This document shows positions 7,219 through 12,845 of a stretch of 16,380 nt of DNA, piece after piece. The stretch is from NCBI GenBank assembly GCA_003158495.1, contig PMJT01000062.1, positions 11,662-28,041 on the forward strand, written 5' to 3'. The translations under genes were made by a program, and so were the position numbers. The notes beneath the pieces are model-generated. The model saw nothing but the letters and a program-made list of their open reading frames with translations, had not been told where the DNA came from and did not search any database. How positions within the stretch are numbered: position 1 is the first letter of the stretch; the number at the start of each line of letters is the position of its first letter. The DNA is from Chloroflexota bacterium (GTDB taxonomy: Bacteria; Chloroflexota; Limnocylindria; Limnocylindrales; CSP1-4).

Positions 7219-8213
7219 CGACCGACCAATCGCCGGCCCGACCCTTCGTCTCGGTCCTGTTGCCGGTCCGCGGCGAGTCGGCCGAGCTGCTCGAGTGCCT
7301 GGCCTCGCTGGCCAGCCAGACCTATCCCCGCGACCGCTTCGAGGTCCTGATCGCAGACGCGTCCGACACGCCCGTTGACCCTACCGTCGTGCCGGCCGGC
7401 CTTGACGCTCACATCTACCCAAACCCGGCGCGGGTCATGAGCCCCGGGCTGAACATGTTGGCCACCCACGCCCGCGGCGAGTACCTCTCTATCGTCAGCG
7501 CCCACAGCTATCTCCCCGACGGCTACTTTGAGCGCATGGTCGATACGGCAGCGGCGACCGGGGCCGCGAACGTTGGCACCCGGGTCCGCAAGGTCGCCCA
7601 CTCTCCGTGGGGGCTGGCGATTGCCGCGGCCACTTCCAGTCCGTTCGGTGTGGGATCGAGCGTCCAGCACCACGGCACGCAGGCCGAACCGGCGGACTCG
7701 GCATTTCCGGGTTTCATCTCGCGGGCGATGTTCGAGAAGCTCGGCGGCTTCAACACGGCTCTCGCCTGCAACGAGGATGACGAGTTCAACGCTCGAGTCA
7801 GAGCCGCCGGTGGCCTGGTCTGGTACGAGCCCGCGGTCGAGGTCGCCTACCGGCCGCGCGAAACCCCGGCCGGCGTCTTTCGGCAGCACTACCGCTACGG
7901 TCGCTGGAAGATCGCCGTGGCAAGGCTCGGGGTGCCCGGTTACCTGAGGGCGCGGCACGCGATCCCAAGCCTGGTCGTGGTGGGGGCTGTCGCCGGCCCG
8001 GTGTTGTCGATCGTCTGGCGGCCGTTTGCCATCCCGACCGCCGCCGCGGGGCTGGCTTACTGCGCCGTCGCGATCGAAGAGGGACGGCGCATGGGGCGGC
8101 GCTACGGCTCGAATGCCCTGCGTACGGCCCTCGTCTTCCCAGTCGTCCATGCGGCCTACGGACTTGGCTTCCTGCGCGGGTTGCTCGACCGAGGGCTGCC
8201 GAAGGAACGCTGA
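7215..8213 (+). CDS. Glycosyltransferase family 2, ExoA-like
   Basis: This 332-residue membrane-associated GT-A enzyme starts at a GTG that overlaps the previous stop (GTGA); GGGAG about 4 nt upstream is a good ribosome binding site. The N-terminal GT-A domain has FVSVLLPVRGES (residues 11-22), SLASQTYPRDRFEVLIADAS and the NPARVMSPGLNMLATHARGE segment. The second half has the ExoA-type FPGFISRAMFEKLGGFN, NEDDEFNARVRAAGG (186-200) and FRQHYRYGRWKIAV (222-235), then two C-terminal hydrophobic helices (about 252-288). ExoA of Sinorhizobium adds glucose in succinoglycan synthesis; here only the family can be claimed. One oddity: where relatives carry an Asp-containing metal motif (VDAH-like), this protein reads IVSAHSYLP (93-101), with Ser in place of Asp. 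Confidence 0.9.
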   Translation: MTTDQSPARPFVSVLLPVRGESAELLECLASLASQTYPRDRFEVLIADASDTPVDPTVVPAGLDAHIYPNPARVMSPGLNMLATHARGEYLSIVSAHSYLPDGYFERMVDTAAATGAANVGTRVRKVAHSPWGLAIAAATSSPFGVGSSVQHHGTQAEPADSAFPGFISRAMFEKLGGFNTALACNEDDEFNARVRAAGGLVWYEPAVEVAYRPRETPAGVFRQHYRYGRWKIAVARLGVPGYLRARHAIPSLVVVGAVAGPVLSIVWRPFAIPTAAAGLAYCAVAIEEGRRMGRRYGSNALRTALVFPVVHAAYGLGFLRGLLDRGLPKER

Positions 8214-8241
8214 GCGCGCGCCGACGCGGCCCGGCATGTCC

Positions 8242-8283
8242 GCGGCAGTTTGGCGTCGCCGACCGCGACCCTGGCGCTGCCGC
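8242..8283. other. Inverted repeat in the gap after the GT2 gene
   Basis: GCGGCAG at 8242-8248 and CTGCCGC at 8277-8283 form a perfect 7-bp inverted repeat with a 28-nt GC-rich loop. It lies between the end of the polysaccharide genes and the acetyltransferase. There is no T-run after it, so it is at best a weak terminator or an operator-like site. Confidence 0.25.
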
Positions 8284-8291
8284 AAGCCGGT

Positions 8292-8297
8292 TACTAT
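8292..8297 (+). promoter_or_regulatory. -10-like box (TACTAT) before the acetyltransferase
   Basis: TACTAT lies 34 nt before ATG 8332. The predicted transcript would start near 8304 and carry a leader of about 27 nt with GGTGAGG as a ribosome binding site ending 3 nt before the ATG. This differs from the leaderless layout of most plus-strand genes here. Confidence 0.4.
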
Positions 8298-8331
8298 CCC
8301 CAGCACGGGGTTGAGCAGAGTGGTGAGGTCG

Positions 8332-8988
8332 ATGGAAGCTGCGGCGGACAAGGGGACGGTCGTGTATCGCGACCTGCAGGTCGGGGATCTGCCGGCCGCG
8401 GCCGCGCTCCATCGCGAGGTCTTTGCCGACTACTTCCTCGGCCACATGGGCCAGCGGTTTCTGGAGCTCTTCTACGGGGAGTTTGTGGGCCGGCCCGGGA
8501 CCTACACCGTGGTGGCCCTCGACGGCGGCCACGTCGTCGGGACGGTCATCGGTGCGACGGACCTGGCGCGGGTTTTCAGCGACTTCTACCGGCGCCATTT
8601 CGTGGCTTTGGCCTGGCAGGTGATGGTCCGCTTCCTCCGCGATGGCTACGTGCGAGGCCATGTCCGGAGCCGGCTGCCGCATGTCGGGCGCGCCATCAAG
8701 AGCCGGCTGGGCATCGCCAAACCAACGCCCGCGGCGGTCGCCGAGTGGCCCCAGGCGCAGCTGTTGAGCATCGGGGTCGCCGCCTCGCAGCGCGGCACGC
8801 AGGTGGCCGCGGAACTCATGACTCGTTTCTGCGATCGCATGGCCGCCGACGGCGTGGATGCCGTGGGCTTGTCTGTGTTCGAGGACAACCCGCGGGCGAT
8901 CGCTTTCTACGAGCGCATGGGCTGGACCCGCGGCGAAAACTCGGGCGGCTCGGCCACTTTCTACCGCCGGCTCAACGCCGAGGCCTGA
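8332..8988 (+). CDS. GNAT-family N-acetyltransferase
   Basis: This 218-residue protein would transfer an acyl group from acyl-CoA to an amine; the substrate is unknown. The frame is open back to 8026, but 8332 is chosen because upstream codons overlap the previous gene and a GGTGAGG sits just before this ATG; TTG 8311 and GTG 8320/8323 are alternatives. Visible parts of the fold: VYRDLQVGDLPAAAALHREVF (residues 11-31), strand TYTVVALDGGHVVGTVIGA (57-75), motif A region LLSIGVAASQRGTQVAAELM (144-163), and motif B with SVFEDNPRAIAFYERMGW (181-198). The pyrophosphate loop reads QRGTQVA instead of the usual R/Q-G-x-G-x-G/A. A helical insertion (residues 80-135) between strands makes it longer than a minimal GNAT. 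Next to a glycan locus it could acylate an amino sugar, but that is only a guess. Confidence 0.88.
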   Translation: MEAAADKGTVVYRDLQVGDLPAAAALHREVFADYFLGHMGQRFLELFYGEFVGRPGTYTVVALDGGHVVGTVIGATDLARVFSDFYRRHFVALAWQVMVRFLRDGYVRGHVRSRLPHVGRAIKSRLGIAKPTPAAVAEWPQAQLLSIGVAASQRGTQVAAELMTRFCDRMAADGVDAVGLSVFEDNPRAIAFYERMGWTRGENSGGSATFYRRLNAEA

Positions 8989-8990
8989 GG
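8947..8990 (+). repeat. Upstream copy of a degenerate direct repeat (3' end of the acetyltransferase gene)
   Basis: The last 44 nt of the acetyltransferase frame and stop resemble 9844-9890. Shared exact blocks in the same order are GGCTCG, TTCTACC (8959-8965) and CGGCTCAACGCC (8968-8979), then GAGG. The pair encloses the surface-protein gene. Confidence 0.55.
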
Positions 8991-9079
8991 TTCGGAGCCG
9001 CGACGCTCGGGCACCTGATCCGTTTCGGGCGGGCCCGACCGGGGGCACCCTGTGTTCTTGCGTCCTCGCGCCCAGCAAC

Positions 9080-9140
9080 ACGGCGACAGCGACGCCGATT
9101 GCGACGCCGACGCCGACGGCGACGGCGTCGGCGACGGACG
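9080..9140 (+). repeat. GC-rich simple-sequence tract (GCGACG/GCCGAC units)
   Basis: An imperfect tract built from GACGCC, GACGGC and GCGACG units. In the frame of the downstream gene it encodes a Thr/Pro/Ala tether (TATATPIATPTPTATASAT). In the +1 frame it would encode Asp-rich text, which has no start and stops soon after. Such tracts are prone to slippage. Confidence 0.6.
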
Positions 9141-9142
9141 AG

Positions 9143-9841
9143 TTGACCACTTCTCCCACGCCTGAGGAGACTGGCAGTGCGATCCCGACCGACTCACCCA
9201 CTGCCCGGCCCTCCCTGAGGCGGACCGCGGCGCCCACGAAGGCTTATACCGGGCCGTTGTTCGATCCGGGCGACGGGTGGGCTGCGAGCAGTTCGGCTTC
9301 GCTGCTGCTGGGTGGGACCGGCTGGTATCAGATCCCCTACGCCGGATCGGACGCGAAGTGCACAGTCACGGTCCTCTACCCGAACGGCAAGACCGTTACG
9401 GCCTCCGGCCCCAAGCTGATCGGAGTCAACCTGAGGTGGACATTCAGTGTTCCAGTGGACGCGGGCGTGGGTGAAGCGACTCTCAAAGCTGCGTGCACTG
9501 GAAACGGCCACAGCGGCGTCGGGATAGTGAGTATCCCGCTCACGACACCCCAGGGCACTCCCTGCCCGAGTTGCGACTTCGTCGTGGAGACATCCGACAG
9601 CGTGGTCTCTCCGGGCGCCACGCTTTATCTAGCCGCCATCCCAATCGCTTCCGCGAAGATCTCGTCGTGCACCCTCAGTGTGACCTTCCCGGGCGGCGCA
9701 ACCTGGGCTGGCAAAGACAAGACGGGATACAGCTTCGTCATCCCGGAGTCGACGCCGCCTGGAATGCTCGCCGCCACCATGACTTGCTATTTCGGTCCGA
9801 CGTCGAAGACGCACAGTGTGTCCGTCCAGATAGTGCCGTAG
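9143..9841 (+). CDS. Tethered surface/secreted protein with two Ig-like domains; 5' end uncertain, possibly decapitated
   Basis: I do not recognise a family. From TTG 9143 the product is 232 residues. It has a Ser/Thr/Pro-rich start (1-35), then two similar beta-rich domains. Domain 1 (about 36-135) has C73 in CTVTVLYPNG, a WTFSVPVD strand and C118; domain 2 (about 145-232) has C176 in CTLSVTFPGG, a YSFVIPES strand and C215. The spacing C-x-(L/V)-x-V-x-(Y/F)-P-x-G ... G-x-(A/L)-A-x-x-C repeats, so each domain probably holds one disulfide; a CPSC pair (141-144) joins them. The frame stays open upstream to ATG 8858, but that would overlap the acetyltransferase by 131 nt. Just upstream (9050-9061) the frame reads LCSC, a lipobox-like string followed by the tether, yet the hydrophobic signal segment expected before it is absent. 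TTG 9143 is the best formal start, with low certainty. Confidence 0.5.
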   Translation: MTTSPTPEETGSAIPTDSPTARPSLRRTAAPTKAYTGPLFDPGDGWAASSSASLLLGGTGWYQIPYAGSDAKCTVTVLYPNGKTVTASGPKLIGVNLRWTFSVPVDAGVGEATLKAACTGNGHSGVGIVSIPLTTPQGTPCPSCDFVVETSDSVVSPGATLYLAAIPIASAKISSCTLSVTFPGGATWAGKDKTGYSFVIPESTPPGMLAATMTCYFGPTSKTHSVSVQIVP

Positions 9842-9843
9842 CA

Positions 9844-9890
9844 GGCTCGCCAACCTTCTACCAGGCGGCTCAACGCCCTGGCTTTAGAGG
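9844..9890 (+). repeat. Downstream degenerate copy of the acetyltransferase 3' end
   Basis: Contains TTCTACC (9856-9862) and CGGCTCAACGCC (9866-9877) in the order and spacing found at 8947-8990, with a 1-nt shift between the blocks. In translation it reads GSPTFYQ, then after a +1 shift RLNALA, against GSATFYRRLNAEA at the real gene end. It looks like a remnant of a duplicated gene tail. Confidence 0.5.
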
Positions 9891-9901
9891 AGCGGCCACG
9901 G

Positions 9902-9919
9902 CGAGGAGCCGAGTCCTCG
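9902..9919. terminator. Small hairpin between convergent genes, possible bidirectional terminator
   Basis: CGAGGA (9902-9907) and TCCTCG (9914-9919) form a 6-bp stem with a 6-nt loop between the surface-protein gene and the convergent Nramp gene. No T-run follows on either strand, so the call rests only on position and stem. Confidence 0.22.
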
Positions 9920-9926
9920 GCCGGTT

Positions 9927-11216
9927 CTAGGCGCCGATCCCGAACACGGAAGTCGCCACGAGCGTAAGCGACAGGACGACGAGCAGCGCTGTGCCGAGCC
10001 AGCCGATCCACAACAGCCAACGTCCACTCACGAGTGGGCCCATCAGCTTCTTGTCGGCCGATAGCCGCATCACGAAGACCAGCACGAACGGCAGCAGGAT
10101 GCAGTTGACCATCTGGGCCGTGAGCATCAGCTGGACCAGGCTGTCCTTCGGGAATACCAGGACGAAGAGCCCGGAGAAGACGACGAAGAAGATCATCAGG
10201 CCGTAGAAGGCCGGGGCCTCGCGCCAGCGCCAGTCGACTCCGGTTTCCCAGCCAAATGCCTCGCATGCCGCGTATGCGCTCGTAAGCGGCACGACGCCAA
10301 GTCCCAGGAACGACGCCGCCAGGAGGCCGACGCCAAACAGGACGGTAGCTCCAGAACCGGCGAGCGGCGTGAGCGCCCCTGCGATGTCCTTGACTGCGTC
10401 GGCCGAGTTCGTGTCGACCTGGTGTCCTGTCGAGAAGATTGCCGCCGCGCAGGCAACCACGATGAAGGCCGCGATCAGATTCGTGAGCAGAGCTCCGAGA
10501 CCGACGTCGAGCCGCTCGCCGACGAGGTCTTCAGGCCCCAGGCGTTTGTCCGCGACATAGGACTGGATGAAGGCCTGGCCCCATGGCGTGATCGTGGTTC
10601 CGACGGTGGCAACCACGGCGACCCAGTAAGCGGCGGACGACGAAAGCCTGGGAATGACCAGCGACGAGGCTGCGAGGCCCCAGTTCGGGTGGGCCAGAAA
10701 CGCAGAAATCAGATATGCGATCGAAACGCCCAGCCCCACGGCTACGAAGAGGTACTGGACCTTGCCGTAGCTGCCCCTGGTCAGGAGCAGGATCACCACG
10801 GTGCCCGCGACCAGCGCGGCGATCCAGTCTTGGACGCCGAAAAGGCTCAGGGCAGCGCCGACACCGGCGAACTCGGCGATGATCGAGCCGACGTTGGCGA
10901 CCAGCATCGTGCAGATCATGAACGTGGCCCAGCGCACGCCGTAGCGCTCGCGGACCAGGCCGGCGAGGCCCTGGCCCGTCGCAAGACCCAGCCGCGCGCC
11001 CACTTCCTGGGTGAAGAACAGGACGATCTGGCTGGCCAGCAGCACCCACAGCAGGTCGTAGCCGAACTTGGCGCCGGCGACCGAGTAGGTGGAGATGCCC
11101 CCGGCGTCGTTGTCGGCGAATCCGCTGACCAGGCCGGGGCCGAGAACCCCGAGGATCGCGGCGAGCCTGACCCGGTTGACGGCGCGGGGGCTGAGCGCCA
11201 GCACCGGAGCCTTCAC
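9927..11216 (-). CDS. Nramp-fold divalent metal transporter with non-canonical metal site (Mg2+ or Mn2+ candidate)
   Basis: This 429-residue protein has about 11 hydrophobic helices and clear Nramp landmarks: GPGLVSG entering helix 1, FGYDLLW (residues 51-57), QEVGARLGLATGQGLAGLVRERYG and FGVGLLAASFLGLGVVPLTSAYAACEAFGW (294-323). Canonical proton-coupled Nramps have DPGN in helix 1 and an MPH in helix 6. Here helix 1 reads ADNDAGG (34-40), so the Asp is kept (D37) but Pro and Asn become Ala and Gly, and helix 6 reads GTTITPW (206-212), so the soft-metal methionine is Thr210. Loss of that Met is a feature I recall for the Nramp-related Mg2+ transporters (NRMT). The GTG start overlaps the upstream stop (GTGA) with GGAG a few nt before it; an open frame extends upstream to 11606 but lies inside the other gene. 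Fold is sure; Mg2+ specificity is inference. Confidence 0.92.
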   Translation of the reverse strand: MKAPVLALSPRAVNRVRLAAILGVLGPGLVSGFADNDAGGISTYSVAGAKFGYDLLWVLLASQIVLFFTQEVGARLGLATGQGLAGLVRERYGVRWATFMICTMLVANVGSIIAEFAGVGAALSLFGVQDWIAALVAGTVVILLLTRGSYGKVQYLFVAVGLGVSIAYLISAFLAHPNWGLAASSLVIPRLSSSAAYWVAVVATVGTTITPWGQAFIQSYVADKRLGPEDLVGERLDVGLGALLTNLIAAFIVVACAAAIFSTGHQVDTNSADAVKDIAGALTPLAGSGATVLFGVGLLAASFLGLGVVPLTSAYAACEAFGWETGVDWRWREAPAFYGLMIFFVVFSGLFVLVFPKDSLVQLMLTAQMVNCILLPFVLVFVMRLSADKKLMGPLVSGRWLLWIGWLGTALLVVLSLTLVATSVFGIGA

Positions 11217-12487
11217 CGGTCTCCGCTCCCGGAGCGGCTGAAGAGGTGAGGCATGCGCCGCTTGGACGGCTGCGGAAGAAGCGTGTCGATGGCGTCGTCG
11301 ACGGTGACGATGCCCTCCATTCGGCCTTCTTCGTCGACCACCGGTACGGCCAGCAGGTTGTAGCGGGCCACGACGTCGGTGACCTCCTCCTGGCTGGCGC
11401 CGGTGTGGACGGCGACGGGCTCGTCGTACATGAAAGTGGAGATGATCGTGTTCGGCTTGGCGACGATCAGGTCGCGCAGTGAAAGGACGCCGACGAGCCT
11501 GTCTTCGACGTCGGTGACATAGACGTAGTAGATCGTCTCGGCGGTCGGCTCGAGCTCGCGCAAGCGATCGATCGTCTGGGCGGCCGTGAGGGTGGCCGGC
11601 ACGCACACGTACTCGGTCGTCATGATGCCGCCGGCGGTCTCCTCGTCGTAGGTCATCAATTCCTGGACTTCATCGGCCTCGTCCTTCTCCATGAGGCCGA
11701 GAATCTCGTCGCGGCTCTCCTCGGAGAGGTCGGCAACCAGGTCTGCCGCTTCGTCCGGGTCCATCTCTTCGAGGATGTCGGCGGCGCGGCCCGGCTCGAG
11801 GTCTTCGAGGATGTCGACCTGGGTTTCGGGCTCCATCTCGCCGATGGCATCGGCCGCGGCTTCGTCGTCGAGGGCGGCGATGACGCCGACGCGGTCGCTC
11901 CGGCTGAGCTGGTCGATGATCGTCGCCAGGTCCGCCGGGTGGAGTTCGGCAAGGCCCTTGTGCGGGACGCGCAGCTTGACGCTCGCGATCGTCCGCTCGA
12001 CCGGATCGACGTCCTCCCAGTCGATATAGCGCTCCGGGATGTCGCGGTGCAGCCCGCGGGCAATGGTCCGCCAGGGGCCTTCCATGCCGAGCCGGCGCAG
12101 CAGGCCGCTCGTGCCCACGTCCACCGCGACGAGATGCAGAGCGCCTTCGACTTCATCCAGGCGCAGGTCGTTGACCCGGACGACTTTCCGGCCATCGATG
12201 TCCACGATCTGGCGGTCCATCAGGTCCAGCTTCAGGCGGATCTCGTTGGGCCGCTGCTGAAACTTGGTGATGTCGATAGCCGAGGTGCCCAGCGTTGCGC
12301 CTCCGGCATCGAGGGACGTCACAGACTGCCAGTGCAGGAATATCTCGCGCCCGTTCGTCTTGACCACGATTCCGGTCACAGGCGGATATCGATCGCCGAT
12401 GGCGACGAGCAAGTCGGCAACTGTCCCGATCGCCTCGCCGTCCTGGTCGCGCACGGGCCGGCCGATCGCCTGGCTCAGATAGAGCAT
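11213..12487 (-). CDS. PRC-barrel / MgtE N-domain / CBS-pair protein without channel domain; probable regulator of the Nramp transporter
   Basis: This 424-residue protein is soluble, with no hydrophobic helices. It has a PRC-barrel-like segment (residues 1-55, YLSQAIGRPVRDQDGEAIGT), a second one (84-132, DRQIVDIDGRKVVRVNDLRL), the MgtE intracellular N domain (about 178-285: LHPADLATIIDQL, EPGRAADILEEMDPDEAADL, EILGLMEKDEADEV, YDEETAGGIMTTEYV) and a CBS pair (about 286-405, ending VPVVDEEGRMEGIVTVDDAI). In MgtE the N and CBS domains bind Mg2+ and close the channel; the acidic pattern is kept here but the channel domain is missing. The downstream Nramp gene overlaps by 4 nt, so this protein most likely gates or senses for it. 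ATG 12487 is chosen for the GAGGTGG just before it and because upstream codons, though open to 12700, look non-coding. Confidence 0.93.
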   Translation of the reverse strand: MLYLSQAIGRPVRDQDGEAIGTVADLLVAIGDRYPPVTGIVVKTNGREIFLHWQSVTSLDAGGATLGTSAIDITKFQQRPNEIRLKLDLMDRQIVDIDGRKVVRVNDLRLDEVEGALHLVAVDVGTSGLLRRLGMEGPWRTIARGLHRDIPERYIDWEDVDPVERTIASVKLRVPHKGLAELHPADLATIIDQLSRSDRVGVIAALDDEAAADAIGEMEPETQVDILEDLEPGRAADILEEMDPDEAADLVADLSEESRDEILGLMEKDEADEVQELMTYDEETAGGIMTTEYVCVPATLTAAQTIDRLRELEPTAETIYYVYVTDVEDRLVGVLSLRDLIVAKPNTIISTFMYDEPVAVHTGASQEEVTDVVARYNLLAVPVVDEEGRMEGIVTVDDAIDTLLPQPSKRRMPHLFSRSGSGDR

Positions 12488-12529
12488 GTGCCACCTCGAG
12501 GGCGGGTCCGGCCCGCCTTGGTGGCATGC
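12484..12529 (-). promoter_or_regulatory. Leader hairpin covering the ribosome binding site and start codon of the metal operon
   Basis: On the minus strand TGCCACC (12526-12520) pairs with GGTGGCA (12495-12489), and inside it GGCGGG (12517-12512) pairs with CCCGCC (12506-12501) around a 5-nt loop. The right arm contains the Shine-Dalgarno GAGGTGG and ends 1 nt before the ATG. An alternative fold drops one pair, bulges two bases and adds GCAT (12529-12526) pairing with ATGC (12487-12484), which buries the start codon too. This would hold translation low unless opened, as in a riboswitch expression platform or protein-binding site. Confidence 0.5.
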
Positions 12530-12845
12530 CCCGGGTGGGCGTACCGCTAGAAGGCTGGACGGACTAGATGCAGAATGTCGGCGAGGTGTGCATCGGCACG
12601 CCCTGCGCCGCAGGTACTGGGTCCGGTCTCCACAGAGGGAGAGATCCTCCGAAGCGGGTCTTGACGGCTCGAGGGGCGCGGGTATACGGCCTCGAACCAC
12701 CGGGAGTGTAGCCCGCCATTCAGGGCAGGGTCAACGAGGTTCGCTCCGAGTTGAGGCCGCGACCAAACGAAATACCGGCGTATTTAGTCCACAGGTACCA
12801 GCGGCGAGGCCGAAACAAACGGGATAGTTGCGGCATCCTTCCAGC
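12488..12845. other. 358-bp divergent intergenic region between the metal operon and the diguanylate cyclase
   Basis: No credible gene is present. Besides the hairpin next to the metal operon it holds, on the minus strand, an imperfect hairpin GGATCTCTCC-ctctgt-GGAGACC (about 12650-12628) and CCTGC-GGC-GCAGG (12614-12602), then GTGC-CGAT-GCAC (near 12599-12588). Stacked small stems before a metal transporter suggest a structured leader. I do not see the conserved core of the M-box or of the yybP-ykoY Mn2+ riboswitch. A TATACC on the minus strand (12686-12681) could be the operon's -10, giving a leader of about 190 nt; a better-formed plus-strand promoter overlaps it. Confidence 0.5.
12661..12688 (+). 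promoter_or_regulatory. Candidate housekeeping promoter TTGACG-16-TATACG toward the diguanylate cyclase
   Basis: TTGACG (12661-12666) and TATACG (12683-12688) are 16 nt apart, the best -35/-10 pair noticed in the window. It points to the diguanylate cyclase about 160 nt downstream, leaving a leader of about 150 nt. The -10 overlaps the possible minus-strand TATACC, so the two directions could interfere. Confidence 0.4.

Noticed and set aside
9085..9170. Asp-rich DADADGDGVGDG text resembling calcium-binding type 3 repeats
   Set aside because: It is only the +1 frame of the GACGCC-type tract, has no start codon, and ends at a stop within about 90 nt.
7798..9237. 479-codon minus-strand open frame
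   Set aside because: Opposite the GT2 and acetyltransferase genes; the Val/Gly/Ala repeats come from the simple-sequence tract at 9080-9140.
12488..12690. M-box (ykoK) or yybP-ykoY riboswitch before the metal operon
   Set aside because: The conserved cores I know for these classes are not visible on the minus strand. Kept only as an unclassified leader.
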